From the NCBI RefSeq assembly GCF_001865575.2, contig NZ_CP017561.2, positions 1,550,001 to 1,614,000 of the forward strand: a stretch of DNA of 64,000 bases, written 5' to 3'. The stretch is from Paraburkholderia sprentiae WSM5005 (GTDB lineage Bacteria; Pseudomonadota; Gammaproteobacteria; Burkholderiales; Burkholderiaceae). This document shows, piece by piece, positions 41,501 to 49,495 of this stretch; position 1 is the first letter of the stretch; each line of letters starts with the position of its first letter. The notes beneath the pieces are model-generated. The model ran no database searches. It saw nothing but the letters and a program-made list of their open reading frames with translations, and was not told the DNA's origin. Both the position numbers and the translations under genes were made by a program.

Positions 41501-42050
41501 GGCTGATCAGCGTAATGCCGTGGGTGACGAGCGGGATCACGATGACTGCGCAGATCAGATAACTCAGTGAAAGGGGAATCCCAAAGTACAACTGCAACGC
41601 CATCGCCATGATGGTGGCTTCCAGCGCGAAGAAAATGAACGTGAACGACGCGTAGATCAGCGATGTGACGGTCGAGCCGATGTACCCGAACCCGGCGCCG
41701 CGGGTCAGCAGATCCATGTCGACGCCGAACTTCGCTGCGTAATAGCTGATCGGCAGGCTCGTCAGAAAAATGATCGCGCCGACAAGCACGATGGCCCAAA
41801 GCGCGTTGGTGAAGCCGAAACTGACGGTGATCGAGCCGCCAACCGCTTCGAGCGCCAGAAACGAGATCGCGCCAAACGCCGTATTGGCTACCCGGAACTC
41901 GGACCACTTGCGAAACGTGCGTGGCGTGAAACGCAGCGCATAGTCTTCGATGGTTTCGTCGGCGACCCAGGTGTTGTAATCGCGCCGCACCTTGATGATG
42001 CGCTGCACGGGTGTTGCGCGGGGGACCGCGGGTTCGGGAGACTGGTTCAC
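38541..42050 (-). CDS. NCS1 permease-fused hybrid histidine kinase
   Basis: A protein of about 1169 residues joining a transporter to a two-component kinase. Residues about 50-500 form a complete NCS1-type permease with about twelve helices (DYNTWVADETIEDYALRFTP at the entry, then MDLLTRGAGFGYIGS, INVTNAYAGSLAWSNF). A cysteine cluster with nine Cys follows at about 514-552 (RCCICDK ... HCPAYEGSICSLCC ... CHDMCK). Two more membrane helices precede the phosphoacceptor helix GISHELRTPLNS at about 700. N-box NVLGNAVKF, G-boxes and a receiver at about 937-1050 (Asp in LILLDIGMP, Lys in FLVKPVN) come next. A C-terminal helical tail of about 115 residues ends the protein. GTG 42050 is my start; an ATG at 42116 is possible. 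It is divergent from the urt/fmd operon. Confidence 0.88.
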   Translation of the reverse strand: MNQSPEPAVPRATPVQRIIKVRRDYNTWVADETIEDYALRFTPRTFRKWSEFRVANTAFGAISFLALEAVGGSITVSFGFTNALWAIVLVGAIIFLTSLPISYYAAKFGVDMDLLTRGAGFGYIGSTVTSLIYASFTFIFFALEATIMAMALQLYFGIPLSLSYLICAVIVIPLVTHGITLISRLQAVTQPLWLVLLMLPYAAVIWKEPGLLRALPSFGGNAGGHGHFDLLMFGTATTVLTSMIAQVGEQVDFLRFLPERTSLNKRRWTLSMLSAGPGWIVLGVAKLLGGSFLAVLAIRHGVSPDRAVEPTQMYLVAYKYLFGSPECALLVTTFFIVLSQLKINVTNAYAGSLAWSNFFARLTHSHPGRVVWLVFNVLIAFMLMELGVFRALEQVLGLYANIAISWVGAVVADLVINKPLGLSPKGIEFKRAHLYDVNPVGVGATLIASSLSVLAFTHVLGETAHAFSALIALTTALIAAPAIAWATGGKYYIARQPVAFAGVPLGKGYQSIRCCICDKAYETEDMAHCPAYEGSICSLCCTVDARCHDMCKPGARLSEQTSATIRWLLPKALSTRFNTRIGQYLLLFLLVTMIMAAILGLIYTQESVLVDQLSPAVDVLLRTAFLKLFAVLALASGIGCWWSVLTSESRRVAQEESNRQTHLLLEEIDAHQRTDAQLQRAKQTAEKANLAKSRYVTGISHELRTPLNSILGYAQMLEQDMSIPPHHHLALAVIRRSGEHLVSLIDGLLDIAKIETGKMTLEFEEVRFPEFVSQLADMVSLQASAKGIAFHYEAPPNLPCAVRADKKRVGQILINVLGNAVKFTDRGNVTLRLQYRREMAVFEIIDSGMGIDADDLTRIFLPFQRGGNVPGGSENGTGLGLTIAKMLADVMGGTLTVDSEIGRGSTFRVQLFLPEVREPQPVQAVPKLPIGGYAGPTRRVLVVDNERVDRELHVKLLEPLGFEVQEASSGLEALKAVSSFAPDLILLDIGMPLLDGWETARLFRANLMSNAPIIVVSANAFDKGRKNAAGIRNEDFLVKPVNVVELLELIRERLDLRWVPATSAVAAQTPSVDLSLAAAPSPLPTKAALPGPELLRSLHELGSLGYVRGILDKLEEIDQLDPSYGVFTGVLRAHVERFDLAEYVRHLDRTLQAHSDATPRSASRCRSNC

Positions 42051-42319
42051 CAAATTGTCCGGAATCGGGCTGTGGTTAAAGCGAAGCAGCCAAGAGTTGC
42101 AAGGCGCATGCCACATGTACGCGGCGCGTGATGCAGTCATCAGCGTGCAGCACTCCGCGCGAGCGCGCACGCGCGGCGCAGACTCAAAGCGGTGCGCGAC
42201 GCATCCCAAATGTCGCATTGGCGCACCGCCACAGCGCGCCCCGTCACGTTGATCGCCAGGCCGTGGCCTACGCCACGCTTGCCCGCGTCGAGCATAGCGA
42301 TGTGTGCCCGACCTGCCGA

Positions 42320-42374
42320 TACGTCATTTGACGTAGGCCTGCGCATGCGCCACGCAGGTAAGTCAAATGACGTA
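42320..42374. promoter_or_regulatory. 55-bp inverted-repeat operator candidate
   Basis: A perfect palindrome TACGTCATTTGACGTA lies at 42320-42335. A second copy lies in inverted orientation with one mismatch at 42359-42374 (TAAGTCAAATGACGTA). An inner CCTGCG/CGCAGG pair (42338-42343, 42353-42358) adds to the symmetry. The element lies between the divergent kinase gene and the urtA-like gene. A LuxR-type dimer site is likely, but the binder is inferred. Confidence 0.6.
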
Positions 42375-42526
42375 TTCCGACCGGAAATTCGGATCCCTAT
42401 TCTGCGTCAGCCGCTCAACGACCAAAGAGCCGCCGTGTCCGCGCCATGCAGGCTGGCGCGCGCACTTCGCGTCACGCCGGGCTCGCCAGCCAGACCTGAA
42501 ACCCACGCAGACAAGGACCTTGAAAA

Positions 42527-43822
42527 ATGACACAACGCTTCGACGACAACGGCGACGACCAAGCTGGCGAATCATCCGCCCGCGCAGTGCAACTCGCTTC
42601 TCCGGGCCGCCGCAAAGTCGCACTGACACTTGCTTCTCTGCCGCTTGCGATGATGGTCAAGCCATCGTTCGCTGCTGCTCCGCCGACTTCGCAAGTCAAC
42701 ACGACGGGCAGGGCGATCACGGATACGACGGTGACGGTCGGTCAGCTGCATTCGTCGACCGGCACGATGGCGATCAGCGAGACCGGATCGATCCGCGCCG
42801 AACGCCTCGCGATCGAACAGATCAACGCGATGGGCGGCGTGCTTGGCCGCCAGATCAAGGTGATCCGGGAAGACGGCGCCAGCGACTGGCCGACCTTTGC
42901 CGAAAAGGCGACCAAGCTGCTCGAAAGCGACAAGGTTGCCACGGTGTTCGGCTGCTGGACCTCAGCGTCGCGTAAAGCCGTGCTGCCGGTCTTCGAAAAA
43001 GACAATGGCCTGCTGTACTACCCGACCTTTTACGAAGGCCTCGAGCAGTCGAAAAACGTCTTCTATACCGGCCAGGAAGCGACCCAGCAAGTGCTGGCCA
43101 GCCTGAGCTGGTTCGCCAAGGAGAAGAAGGCCAAGACTTTCTATCTCATCGGCTCCGACTACATCTGGCCGCGCACCTCCAACAAGATCGCCCGTAAGCA
43201 CATTGAAAACGTGCTGCATGGCGAAGTGGTCGGCGAAGAGTACTACCCGCTCGGCAATACCGAGTTCGGTTCGCTTATCAACAAGATGAAGTTCAAGAAG
43301 CCGGACGTGATTTTCGCGGACGTGGTGGGCGGCAGCAATGTCGCGTTCTACAAGCAACTGAAGGCTGCCGGCGTGACAGGCGACAAGCAGCTGTTGCTGA
43401 CCATCTCGGTGACCGAAGATGAGCTGCTGGGTATCGGTGGCGAAAACTTCGAGGGCTTCTACTCGTGCATGAAGTATTTCCAGAGCCTGGACAACCCTGC
43501 CAACAAGAAATTCGTTGCGGCGTTCAAGGCCAAATATGGCAAGGACGCGGTGATCGGTGACGTGACTCAGGCCGCGTACCTCGGCCCATGGCTCTGGAAG
43601 ATGGCCTGCGAGAAAGCCGGCAGCTTCGACGTCAACAAGGTCGTGGCGGCTTCGCCGGGTCTGGAGTTCAAGGATGCGCCAGAAGGCTACATCAAGGTTC
43701 ACCCGAATCACCACCTGTGGAGCAACACGTTGATCGGCCAGGGCCAGCGCGATGGTCAATTCAAGGTTGTCTACAAGTCGGACTTGATTGAACCGAATCC
43801 GTTTCCGAAGGGCTATCAATAA
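42527..43822 (+). CDS. urtA: ABC transporter substrate-binding protein, urea/amide type
   Basis: A 431-residue periplasmic binding protein of the UrtA/FmdD family, for urea or short-chain amides. A long leader with GRRKVALTLASLPLAMMV precedes AAAPP, which could be a Tat- or Sec-type signal. The mature part begins TVTVGQLHSSTGTMAISE and includes FGCWTSASRKAVLPVFE, YYPTFYEGLEQSKNVFYTG, GSDYIWPRTSN, and VHPNHHLW near the end. It is a paralogue of the AmiC-type protein but exported. Formamidase downstream favours formamide or related amides over urea, as in the fmd cluster of Methylophilus. The 476-nt upstream gap carries the inverted repeat. Confidence 0.87.
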   Translation: MTQRFDDNGDDQAGESSARAVQLASPGRRKVALTLASLPLAMMVKPSFAAAPPTSQVNTTGRAITDTTVTVGQLHSSTGTMAISETGSIRAERLAIEQINAMGGVLGRQIKVIREDGASDWPTFAEKATKLLESDKVATVFGCWTSASRKAVLPVFEKDNGLLYYPTFYEGLEQSKNVFYTGQEATQQVLASLSWFAKEKKAKTFYLIGSDYIWPRTSNKIARKHIENVLHGEVVGEEYYPLGNTEFGSLINKMKFKKPDVIFADVVGGSNVAFYKQLKAAGVTGDKQLLLTISVTEDELLGIGGENFEGFYSCMKYFQSLDNPANKKFVAAFKAKYGKDAVIGDVTQAAYLGPWLWKMACEKAGSFDVNKVVAASPGLEFKDAPEGYIKVHPNHHLWSNTLIGQGQRDGQFKVVYKSDLIEPNPFPKGYQ

Positions 43823-43941
43823 AACTGAGCATCATCGCCGGCGGCGGCCATGGTTGGCGCCGGCGGGAATCGCAAGTCGATATTGCACTTTTCGATGTTC
43901 AACACCGCCTGCTCGAACGCAGGCCGCGCAGGGGATTGACC

Positions 43942-44859
43942 ATGGCTTGGTTCTCGCAGTTCGGCGCGATCGTCGCTATGCAGGGCTTCAACGGCCTCTC
44001 GGTATTCAGCGTCTTGCTGCTGATGGCGCTCGGTCTGGCTATCATCTTCGGGCAGATGGGCGTGATCAATATGGCGCATGGCGAGTTTTTGACGATCGGC
44101 GCCTACACGACTTATGTGTTGTCGGCCTTGACACACAAATATGCGCCGGCACTGCAACCTGTCTATTTCTTTGCGGCCATCGTGGCCGCGTTCGCGGTTG
44201 CTTTCGCCTTCGGCTACCTGGTGGAATGGCTGCTGATTCGCCATCTATACCGGCGTCCACTCGACACCCTGCTGGCGACCTGGGGCCTGTCGCTTGCCAT
44301 GCAGCAAACGTTTCGTTCGGTGTTCGGCTCACAGGAAGTCAGTCCGGATCTTCCGCAATGGCTAATGGGTTCACTATCGCCCTATCAGGGCCTCGACATC
44401 CCGATCAACGGCCTGATGGTGATGGTCCTTACCGTGATGCTCACGGCGATCCTGCTGCTGTTTCTGTATAAATCGCATTGGGGTGTGACGGTGCGGGCTA
44501 CCACCCAGAACCGGATCATGGCCGGCGCCGTCGGGATCAACACCGGCAAAGTCGACCGCCTGACCTTTGCGCTCGGATGCGGGATTGCCGGCATAGCAGG
44601 CGCGGCCTTCACTACCGTGGGCTCGACGGGTCCGACAAGCGGTTCGCTGTATATCGTGGACACCTTCCTGACCGTGGTATTCGGCGGCGCGCAAAGCCTC
44701 TTCGGCACGATTGCCTCCGCGTTCTCGATCGCCCAGACCCAGTCAACCACAGAGTTCTTTCTGTCTGGCTCAATGGCGAAAGTGCTGACCTTGTCAGCCG
44801 TTATCGTCATTTTGATGCTACGTCCGCAAGGTCTTTTCGCACCGAAAGTGCGGCGCTAA
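43942..44859 (+). CDS. urtB: ABC permease, UrtB type
   Basis: A 305-residue inner-membrane permease of the branched-chain amino acid/urea family (LivH-like). About eight hydrophobic helices; markers are LGLAIIFGQMGVINMAHGEFLTIGAY, TLLATWGLSLAMQQ, and the coupling region RATTQNRIMAGAVGINTGKVD near residue 195. The start is ATG 43942; a TTG six nucleotides upstream is not needed. It forms the channel with the next gene product. Confidence 0.9.
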   Translation: MAWFSQFGAIVAMQGFNGLSVFSVLLLMALGLAIIFGQMGVINMAHGEFLTIGAYTTYVLSALTHKYAPALQPVYFFAAIVAAFAVAFAFGYLVEWLLIRHLYRRPLDTLLATWGLSLAMQQTFRSVFGSQEVSPDLPQWLMGSLSPYQGLDIPINGLMVMVLTVMLTAILLLFLYKSHWGVTVRATTQNRIMAGAVGINTGKVDRLTFALGCGIAGIAGAAFTTVGSTGPTSGSLYIVDTFLTVVFGGAQSLFGTIASAFSIAQTQSTTEFFLSGSMAKVLTLSAVIVILMLRPQGLFAPKVRR

Positions 44860-44882
44860 CTGTTCGATCGCAGGAGAAAGCA

Positions 44883-46028
44883 ATGAATTCGGGATCTCTC
44901 AAGTGGCTGGGTGGGCGCTCCGGTGTGATGGGGTTCGTCTGGCTGGGTCTTCTGATACTGGTGCTGCTGCCGTTGACGCTGGACATTTTCAGGCTGAACC
45001 TGGTGGGCAAATACCTCACCTACGGGTTCGTGGCGATAGGACTGACGCTGTGCTGGGGCTACGGCGGGATCCTCAGCCTGGGGCAGGGCGTGTTCTTCGG
45101 TCTGGGCGGCTACTGCATGGCCATGTTCCTGAAGCTGGAAGCATCGGATCCGGTCAGTACGAAGATCCAGTCCACGCCGGGAATTCCAGACTTCATGGAC
45201 TGGAATCAGATTACCCATCTGCCGCTGATGTGGGAACCATTCAGGCACTTCTGGTTCGCTATCGCCGCGGTGCTGGTGATACCGGCTCTGCTTGCGTTTG
45301 TCATCGGTCTCGCCATGTTCAAACGACGCGTCGGCGATGTGTACTTCGCGATTGTGACTCAGGCGATTGCCGCCATTCTGTCTATCCTGATCATCGGGCA
45401 GCAGGGGCTGACCGGTGGCGTGAACGGTATAACCGATCTGCGCACGGTGCTCGGCTGGGACATCCGCACGACTTCGGCGCACTACGTCCTGTACTTCGTC
45501 AATGCCGGCCTGCTGTTCCTGTGCATCGCGTTTGGCAAGTTTCTCCTGTCGAGCAAGCTCGGCAAGCTGCTGGTGGCGATGCGCGACAAGGAGGAGCGGG
45601 TACGTTTCTCAGGCTATGACGTTGCGGCCCTGAAGATCTTCGTGTTCTCGGTCGCCGCCGTGTTCTCCGCCATCGGCGGCGCGATGTTTTCGCTGCAGGT
45701 CGGCTTCATGTCTCCGTCGTTCGTGGGCATCGTTCCGTCGATCGAGATGGTGATCTTTTGCGCCGTGGGGGGCCGCACATCCTTGTTTGGTGCAGTCTAC
45801 GGCGCGTTGCTGGTGAATTTCGGCGAGTCGTATTTTTCGGAATCGTTCCCACAACTGTGGCTATTCCTGATGGGGGCGCTCTTCATCGGTGTGGTGATGT
45901 TCTTCCCGAATGGCCTCGCTGGTCTTTATGAAAGTCATGGCAAGCAACTGCTTGCACGCTTATCGGTGAGCGGCTATCTGAAGCGTCGCGCGCTCGTGAC
46001 GCTGCCGGCTTCCGATCCCGAGGCCTGA
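44883..46028 (+). CDS. urtC: ABC permease, UrtC type
   Basis: A 381-residue permease (LivM-like) with about ten helices. It shows GFVAIGLTLCWGYGGILSLGQGVFFGLGGY near the N-terminus, GQQGLTGGVNGITDL, the coupling motif MRDKEERVRFSGYDV, and VGFMSPSFVGIVPSIEMVIF. The UrtC signatures with the long SDPVSTKIQSTPGIPDFMDW loop favour the urea/amide branch over the amino-acid branch. The ATG at 44883 is preceded by AGGAGAAAG; 23 nt separate it from urtB. Confidence 0.9.
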   Translation: MNSGSLKWLGGRSGVMGFVWLGLLILVLLPLTLDIFRLNLVGKYLTYGFVAIGLTLCWGYGGILSLGQGVFFGLGGYCMAMFLKLEASDPVSTKIQSTPGIPDFMDWNQITHLPLMWEPFRHFWFAIAAVLVIPALLAFVIGLAMFKRRVGDVYFAIVTQAIAAILSILIIGQQGLTGGVNGITDLRTVLGWDIRTTSAHYVLYFVNAGLLFLCIAFGKFLLSSKLGKLLVAMRDKEERVRFSGYDVAALKIFVFSVAAVFSAIGGAMFSLQVGFMSPSFVGIVPSIEMVIFCAVGGRTSLFGAVYGALLVNFGESYFSESFPQLWLFLMGALFIGVVMFFPNGLAGLYESHGKQLLARLSVSGYLKRRALVTLPASDPEA

Positions 46029-46059
46029 CGCAGGTCTATCCGCAAAAACAGAGAACACC

Positions 46060-46803
46060 ATGGCTAAAAAAGATTTCGTACTATCGGTCGAGGATCTGAC
46101 GGTTTCGTTCGACGGCTTCAAGGCCGTGGACGGGCTGAACCTCTATGTGGACCGCAACGAAGTGCGTGTCGTGATCGGACCGAACGGAGCGGGCAAGACC
46201 ACGGTACTCGACCTGATCAGCGGGAAGACGCGAGCCACCAGCGGCAGCATCAATTTCAAAGGCCTGGAATTGACGAAGATGAGCGAGCACATGATCGTGC
46301 GCGCCGGGATAGGCCGCAAGTTCCAGACTCCTTCGATATACGAAAACCTCACGACGTACGAAAACCTCGAAGTGTCGTTTCCGCGTGGGCGCAGTGTGTT
46401 CGGCGCCATCGCTTTCCGCCGTACCGCTGACGTGGATGAGCGAGTGCGCCAGATTGCGGAGGAAGTGTTTCTCACCGAGATGCTGGATCAAACGGCTGAG
46501 TTACTGAGTCACGGGCAGAAACAGTGGCTCGAGATCGGCATGTTGCTGATGCAGGATCCTGAACTGATGCTTCTCGATGAGCCGGTTGCGGGCATGAGCG
46601 TGTCGGAGCGCGAAAAGACCGCCGAATTATTGTCGCGGGTCGCCAAAAATCGGTCGGTAGTCGTGATCGAGCACGACATGGAATTCGTCAAGAACATCGC
46701 ACACCGCGTCACCGTGCTGCATCAGGGCAAAGTACTGGCCGAAGGAAGCATGGAGGCCGTGCAGTCCAACCCGAAAGTGATCGAAGTGTATCTCGGGCAT
46801 TGA
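46060..46803 (+). CDS. urtD: ABC ATPase, UrtD type
   Basis: A 247-residue LivG-like ATPase. Walker A GPNGAGKTTVLDLISG, then the Q-loop region GIGRKFQTPSIYENLT, signature LSHGQKQWLEIGMLL (the unusual SHGQKQ form typical of UrtD), Walker B LMLLDEPVAGM and H-loop VIEHDMEFV. It energises import through the UrtBC channel together with the next ATPase. Confidence 0.93.
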   Translation: MAKKDFVLSVEDLTVSFDGFKAVDGLNLYVDRNEVRVVIGPNGAGKTTVLDLISGKTRATSGSINFKGLELTKMSEHMIVRAGIGRKFQTPSIYENLTTYENLEVSFPRGRSVFGAIAFRRTADVDERVRQIAEEVFLTEMLDQTAELLSHGQKQWLEIGMLLMQDPELMLLDEPVAGMSVSEREKTAELLSRVAKNRSVVVIEHDMEFVKNIAHRVTVLHQGKVLAEGSMEAVQSNPKVIEVYLGH

Positions 46804-46856
46804 AGCGCGATCGCGTAGCGCCCGAACGGCAACTTGGCATTCAAAAGGAACAGTTT

Positions 46857-47546
46857 ATGTTCAACGTTACAGGACTGGTCGCGGGCTACGGTCAGAGCGA
46901 AGTGATCCATCAACTCGATCTGAGCGCGGCCACCGGCGAAATCGTCGCCGTGATGGGCCGCAACGGCATGGGTAAAACGACCTTTTTCAAATCGTTGATG
47001 GGCATTCTCACGTGTCGTGCGGGCAAGGTGGAAGTGGCCGGTGTCGACGTCGCAAAACTGCCGCCGTTCGAGCGCGTCGCGCGAGGGATTGCGTATGTGC
47101 CGCAAGGCCGGATGATCTTTTCGACGCTCACCGTGCTCGAAAACATCAAGACGGGCTTGCCGAAAGCGGCGCGGGGCAGGGTGCCGGCGGAAATCTTCGA
47201 TCTCTTTCCTGTTTTATACGATATGCGCGATCGCCGCGGCGGGAATTTGTCGGGCGGGCAGCAGCAGCAACTTGCCATCGCGCGCGCGCTGGTCACCAAT
47301 CCAAAAGTACTGTTGCTCGATGAGCCTACTGAAGGCATTCAGCCCTCCATCATCAAGGACATTGCCCGCTCGCTGAAAGAGATTCGGGATCTCAGGCAAC
47401 TCACCATCATCGTTTCGGAGCAAGTGCTGAGTTTCACGATGGAAATTGCCGACCGTCTGCTGGTGATCGAGAAGGGCCGCTTCGTCCACGAAGATGGCCG
47501 CGACGAAGTCGATATCGCGAAGATCAGCGGCTACCTCTCTGTTTGA
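46857..47546 (+). CDS. urtE: ABC ATPase, UrtE type
   Basis: A 229-residue LivF-like ATPase. Walker A GRNGMGKTTFFKSLMG, Q-loop region VPQGRMIFSTLTVLEN, signature LSGGQQQQLAIARAL, Walker B VLLLDEPTEGIQPSI and SEQVLSFTMEIADR replacing the classic H-loop region. The ATG at 46857 is preceded by AAGGAACAG; an in-frame upstream ATG at 46800 lies in the urtD stop region and is not preferred. Confidence 0.92.
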   Translation: MFNVTGLVAGYGQSEVIHQLDLSAATGEIVAVMGRNGMGKTTFFKSLMGILTCRAGKVEVAGVDVAKLPPFERVARGIAYVPQGRMIFSTLTVLENIKTGLPKAARGRVPAEIFDLFPVLYDMRDRRGGNLSGGQQQQLAIARALVTNPKVLLLDEPTEGIQPSIIKDIARSLKEIRDLRQLTIIVSEQVLSFTMEIADRLLVIEKGRFVHEDGRDEVDIAKISGYLSV

Positions 47547-47613
47547 CGTCCCAACGGATGCAAGACAAGGCGGGCGTTTATCGCACGCTGCTTACTGGAA
47601 AGGAGTGAACACG

Positions 47614-47868
47614 ATGCTGGGTTATATGTACTACAACCGCTTCGGCCATGCCGGCTTTACCGACAGGCATAAAGGCCGCAGTGTAGCCGGCGTGCAGACC
47701 TGTGCGGTTTGCCTGCTGCGCTTCGATGCACGCGGCGGCACCTTGCCTGACGGTACGGTGCTGGAAAAAGCCGAATGGACCGCCAAAGTATGTACGCAGA
47801 TCAAGGACGACACGGTCAATGGCGGCTACCAGGCCGGTTGCGCCGCATGCGTCTATCGCGCAGCTTAG
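47614..47868 (+). CDS. small cysteine-containing protein of the fmd locus
   Basis: An 84-residue protein that starts at MLGYMYYNRFGHAGF with an excellent AAGGAG ribosome site nine nucleotides upstream. Five cysteines are arranged as CAVC, VCTQ and CAAC, resembling a small metal-binding fold. It has no signal peptide and no membrane helix. It lies between urtE and formamidase, 67 and 54 nt away, so it is probably part of the operon. I do not recognise a family. Its position next to formamidase and FmdB suggests a maturation or regulatory role, which is only inference. Confidence 0.65.
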   Translation: MLGYMYYNRFGHAGFTDRHKGRSVAGVQTCAVCLLRFDARGGTLPDGTVLEKAEWTAKVCTQIKDDTVNGGYQAGCAACVYRAA

Positions 47869-47922
47869 ATCGAGCCCGCCCGCCGTCACCGCCAACACGT
47901 TCTGATACCACGGAGAGACTAC

Positions 47923-49101
47923 ATGCAACATTTCACGATCAAGCCAGGCGTGCCGCTTGCCGAACAAGCGGAACTGGGCCATAACCGCTGGCATCCGGAT
48001 ATTCCGTTCCTGTCGACCGTTAAGCCCGGTGAAGAGATCATCATCGAGTCGCTCGACTTTCTGGACGCGCAAATCAAGGACAACGACAGCACTGACGATG
48101 TGCGCGATATCGACCTGACTCGCGCACATCCGCTTACCGGTCCGTTCCATATCGAAGGAGCGGAGCCTGGCGACCTGCTGGTCGTCGATCTTCTCGATAT
48201 CAAACCGATCACGCCGGTGGGCTTTTCCGGCGTGTTCGCGAAGAGCAACGGCGGCGGTTTTCTCGGCGACTATTTTCCGGATGCGGCCAAGGCGATCTGG
48301 GACCTGAAAGGGCTGTACGCCACTTCGCGCCATATCCCGGGTGTGCGCATCGCCGGGTTGACGCACCCGGGCCTGATGGGCTGTCTTCCATCGACCGAAT
48401 TGCTGGCCGAGTGGAATCGCCGTGAGGCGCCGCTGGCGGAGCTGGGTCTTGCAAAACCGCCGGAGCCGTCGACCGCTGTGCTGCGCGGCGTACGCGGAGC
48501 CGCCTTTGACCGGATGGCGAAAGAGGCGGCCCGCACCGTTCCCCCGCGCGAGCATGGCGGCAATACCGACATCAAGGATCTCTCGAGCGGAACCCGGATC
48601 TTCTTCCCGGTTTACGTCAAGGGCGCGGGCTTCTCGATGGGCGATCTGCACTTCTCCCAGGGCGACGGCGAAATCAGTTTTTGCGGCGCGATTGAAATGG
48701 ACGGCGCGACCCATGTCGGCTTCGACCTCATCAAAGGCGGCATGGCCAAGTACAACCTCAGCGCACCGGTTTTCATGCCTAGCCCGATCAGGCCGCATTA
48801 CGACCGATGGCTGACCTTTGAAGGAATCAGCGTCGAGAACGGAAAGAACTATTACATGGACGCTACGGTCGCCTATCGCCAGGCTTGCCTGAAGGCTATC
48901 GACTACCTGAAGCAGCATGGATTTACCGGGCCGCAAGCATACATGTTGCTCACCGCGGCGCCGGTTGAAGGTCGCATTGGCGGCATCGTCGATATTCCGA
49001 ACTGCTCGGCCACGGTGTCATTGCCACTCGCAATCTTCGAGAAGAACATTGCACCGACCGGAATGCTCAGCGAGCGCGCGTTCTGGGGCCACAGGGACTG
49101 A
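47923..49101 (+). CDS. fmdA: formamidase FmdA
   Basis: A 392-residue member of the acetamidase/formamidase family that hydrolyses formamide (and some short amides) to formate and ammonia in the cytoplasm. It is unrelated in fold to AmiE. Markers are NRWHPDIPFLSTVKPGEEI, the acidic stretch DSTDDVRDIDLTRAHPLTGP, EPGDLLVVDLLDI, PGLMGCLPS, GGNTDIKDLSSGTRI, FSMGDLHFSQGDGE and PNCSATVSLPL. The start at 47923 is preceded by GGAGAG. It is the metabolic endpoint of the UrtA-E import system upstream. Confidence 0.92.
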   Translation: MQHFTIKPGVPLAEQAELGHNRWHPDIPFLSTVKPGEEIIIESLDFLDAQIKDNDSTDDVRDIDLTRAHPLTGPFHIEGAEPGDLLVVDLLDIKPITPVGFSGVFAKSNGGGFLGDYFPDAAKAIWDLKGLYATSRHIPGVRIAGLTHPGLMGCLPSTELLAEWNRREAPLAELGLAKPPEPSTAVLRGVRGAAFDRMAKEAARTVPPREHGGNTDIKDLSSGTRIFFPVYVKGAGFSMGDLHFSQGDGEISFCGAIEMDGATHVGFDLIKGGMAKYNLSAPVFMPSPIRPHYDRWLTFEGISVENGKNYYMDATVAYRQACLKAIDYLKQHGFTGPQAYMLLTAAPVEGRIGGIVDIPNCSATVSLPLAIFEKNIAPTGMLSERAFWGHRD

Positions 49102-49201
49102 CGGGCAGGTCCAGAGTCAGGGCGGCGGAGTGGGCGGCTCCGCCGCGAGACGCGCAGCAATGCGCGTCCGATCTTTTTACGACTGAAGGGGAGTACGTAA
49201 C

Positions 49202-49495
49202 ATGCCGCTTTACGACATGCGTTGTCCGTCATGTGGGGGAATCTTCGAGAAATTGCTAGCGGTGTCCATGCGCGACAATGTTCTCGACTGTCCCTATTGC
49301 GAGCAACGCGTTGCGCCCGAGACGATGATCACGGCACGCAACGTGCAACTCAACATCACCGAACGGTGGAGGCCGCAAAGTCAGGCCGAGCAATTGACGG
49401 GAGCCGGCGTGCAAGGGCCCGGAACACGCGCCGAGGCGGGACGCGCGAGTGTGTTGCATGTGTGCAAGGGCGGCAATTGCAGCCTTTGCGGCTAA
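49202..49495 (+). CDS. fmdB: FmdB-family zinc ribbon protein
   Basis: A 97-residue FmdB/regulatory-type zinc ribbon. The N-terminal CPSCG (residues 8-12) and CPYC (about 30-33) pairs form the zinc site in the usual FmdB spacing. An extra C-terminal pair, GNCSLCG, ends the protein. FmdB was first named from the formamidase locus of Methylophilus, where it was proposed to regulate fmdA. The GGGGAG ribosome site precedes ATG 49202. The last gene of the operon. Confidence 0.87.
   Translation: MPLYDMRCPSCGGIFEKLLAVSMRDNVLDCPYCEQRVAPETMITARNVQLNITERWRPQSQAEQLTGAGVQGPGTRAEAGRASVLHVCKGGNCSLCG

Noticed and set aside
42051..42526. An antitermination leader before the urtA-like gene
   Set aside because: There is no terminator with a T-tract and no GGCAAYAGAGCC element in this gap, so the fmd operon does not appear to share the AmiR mechanism.
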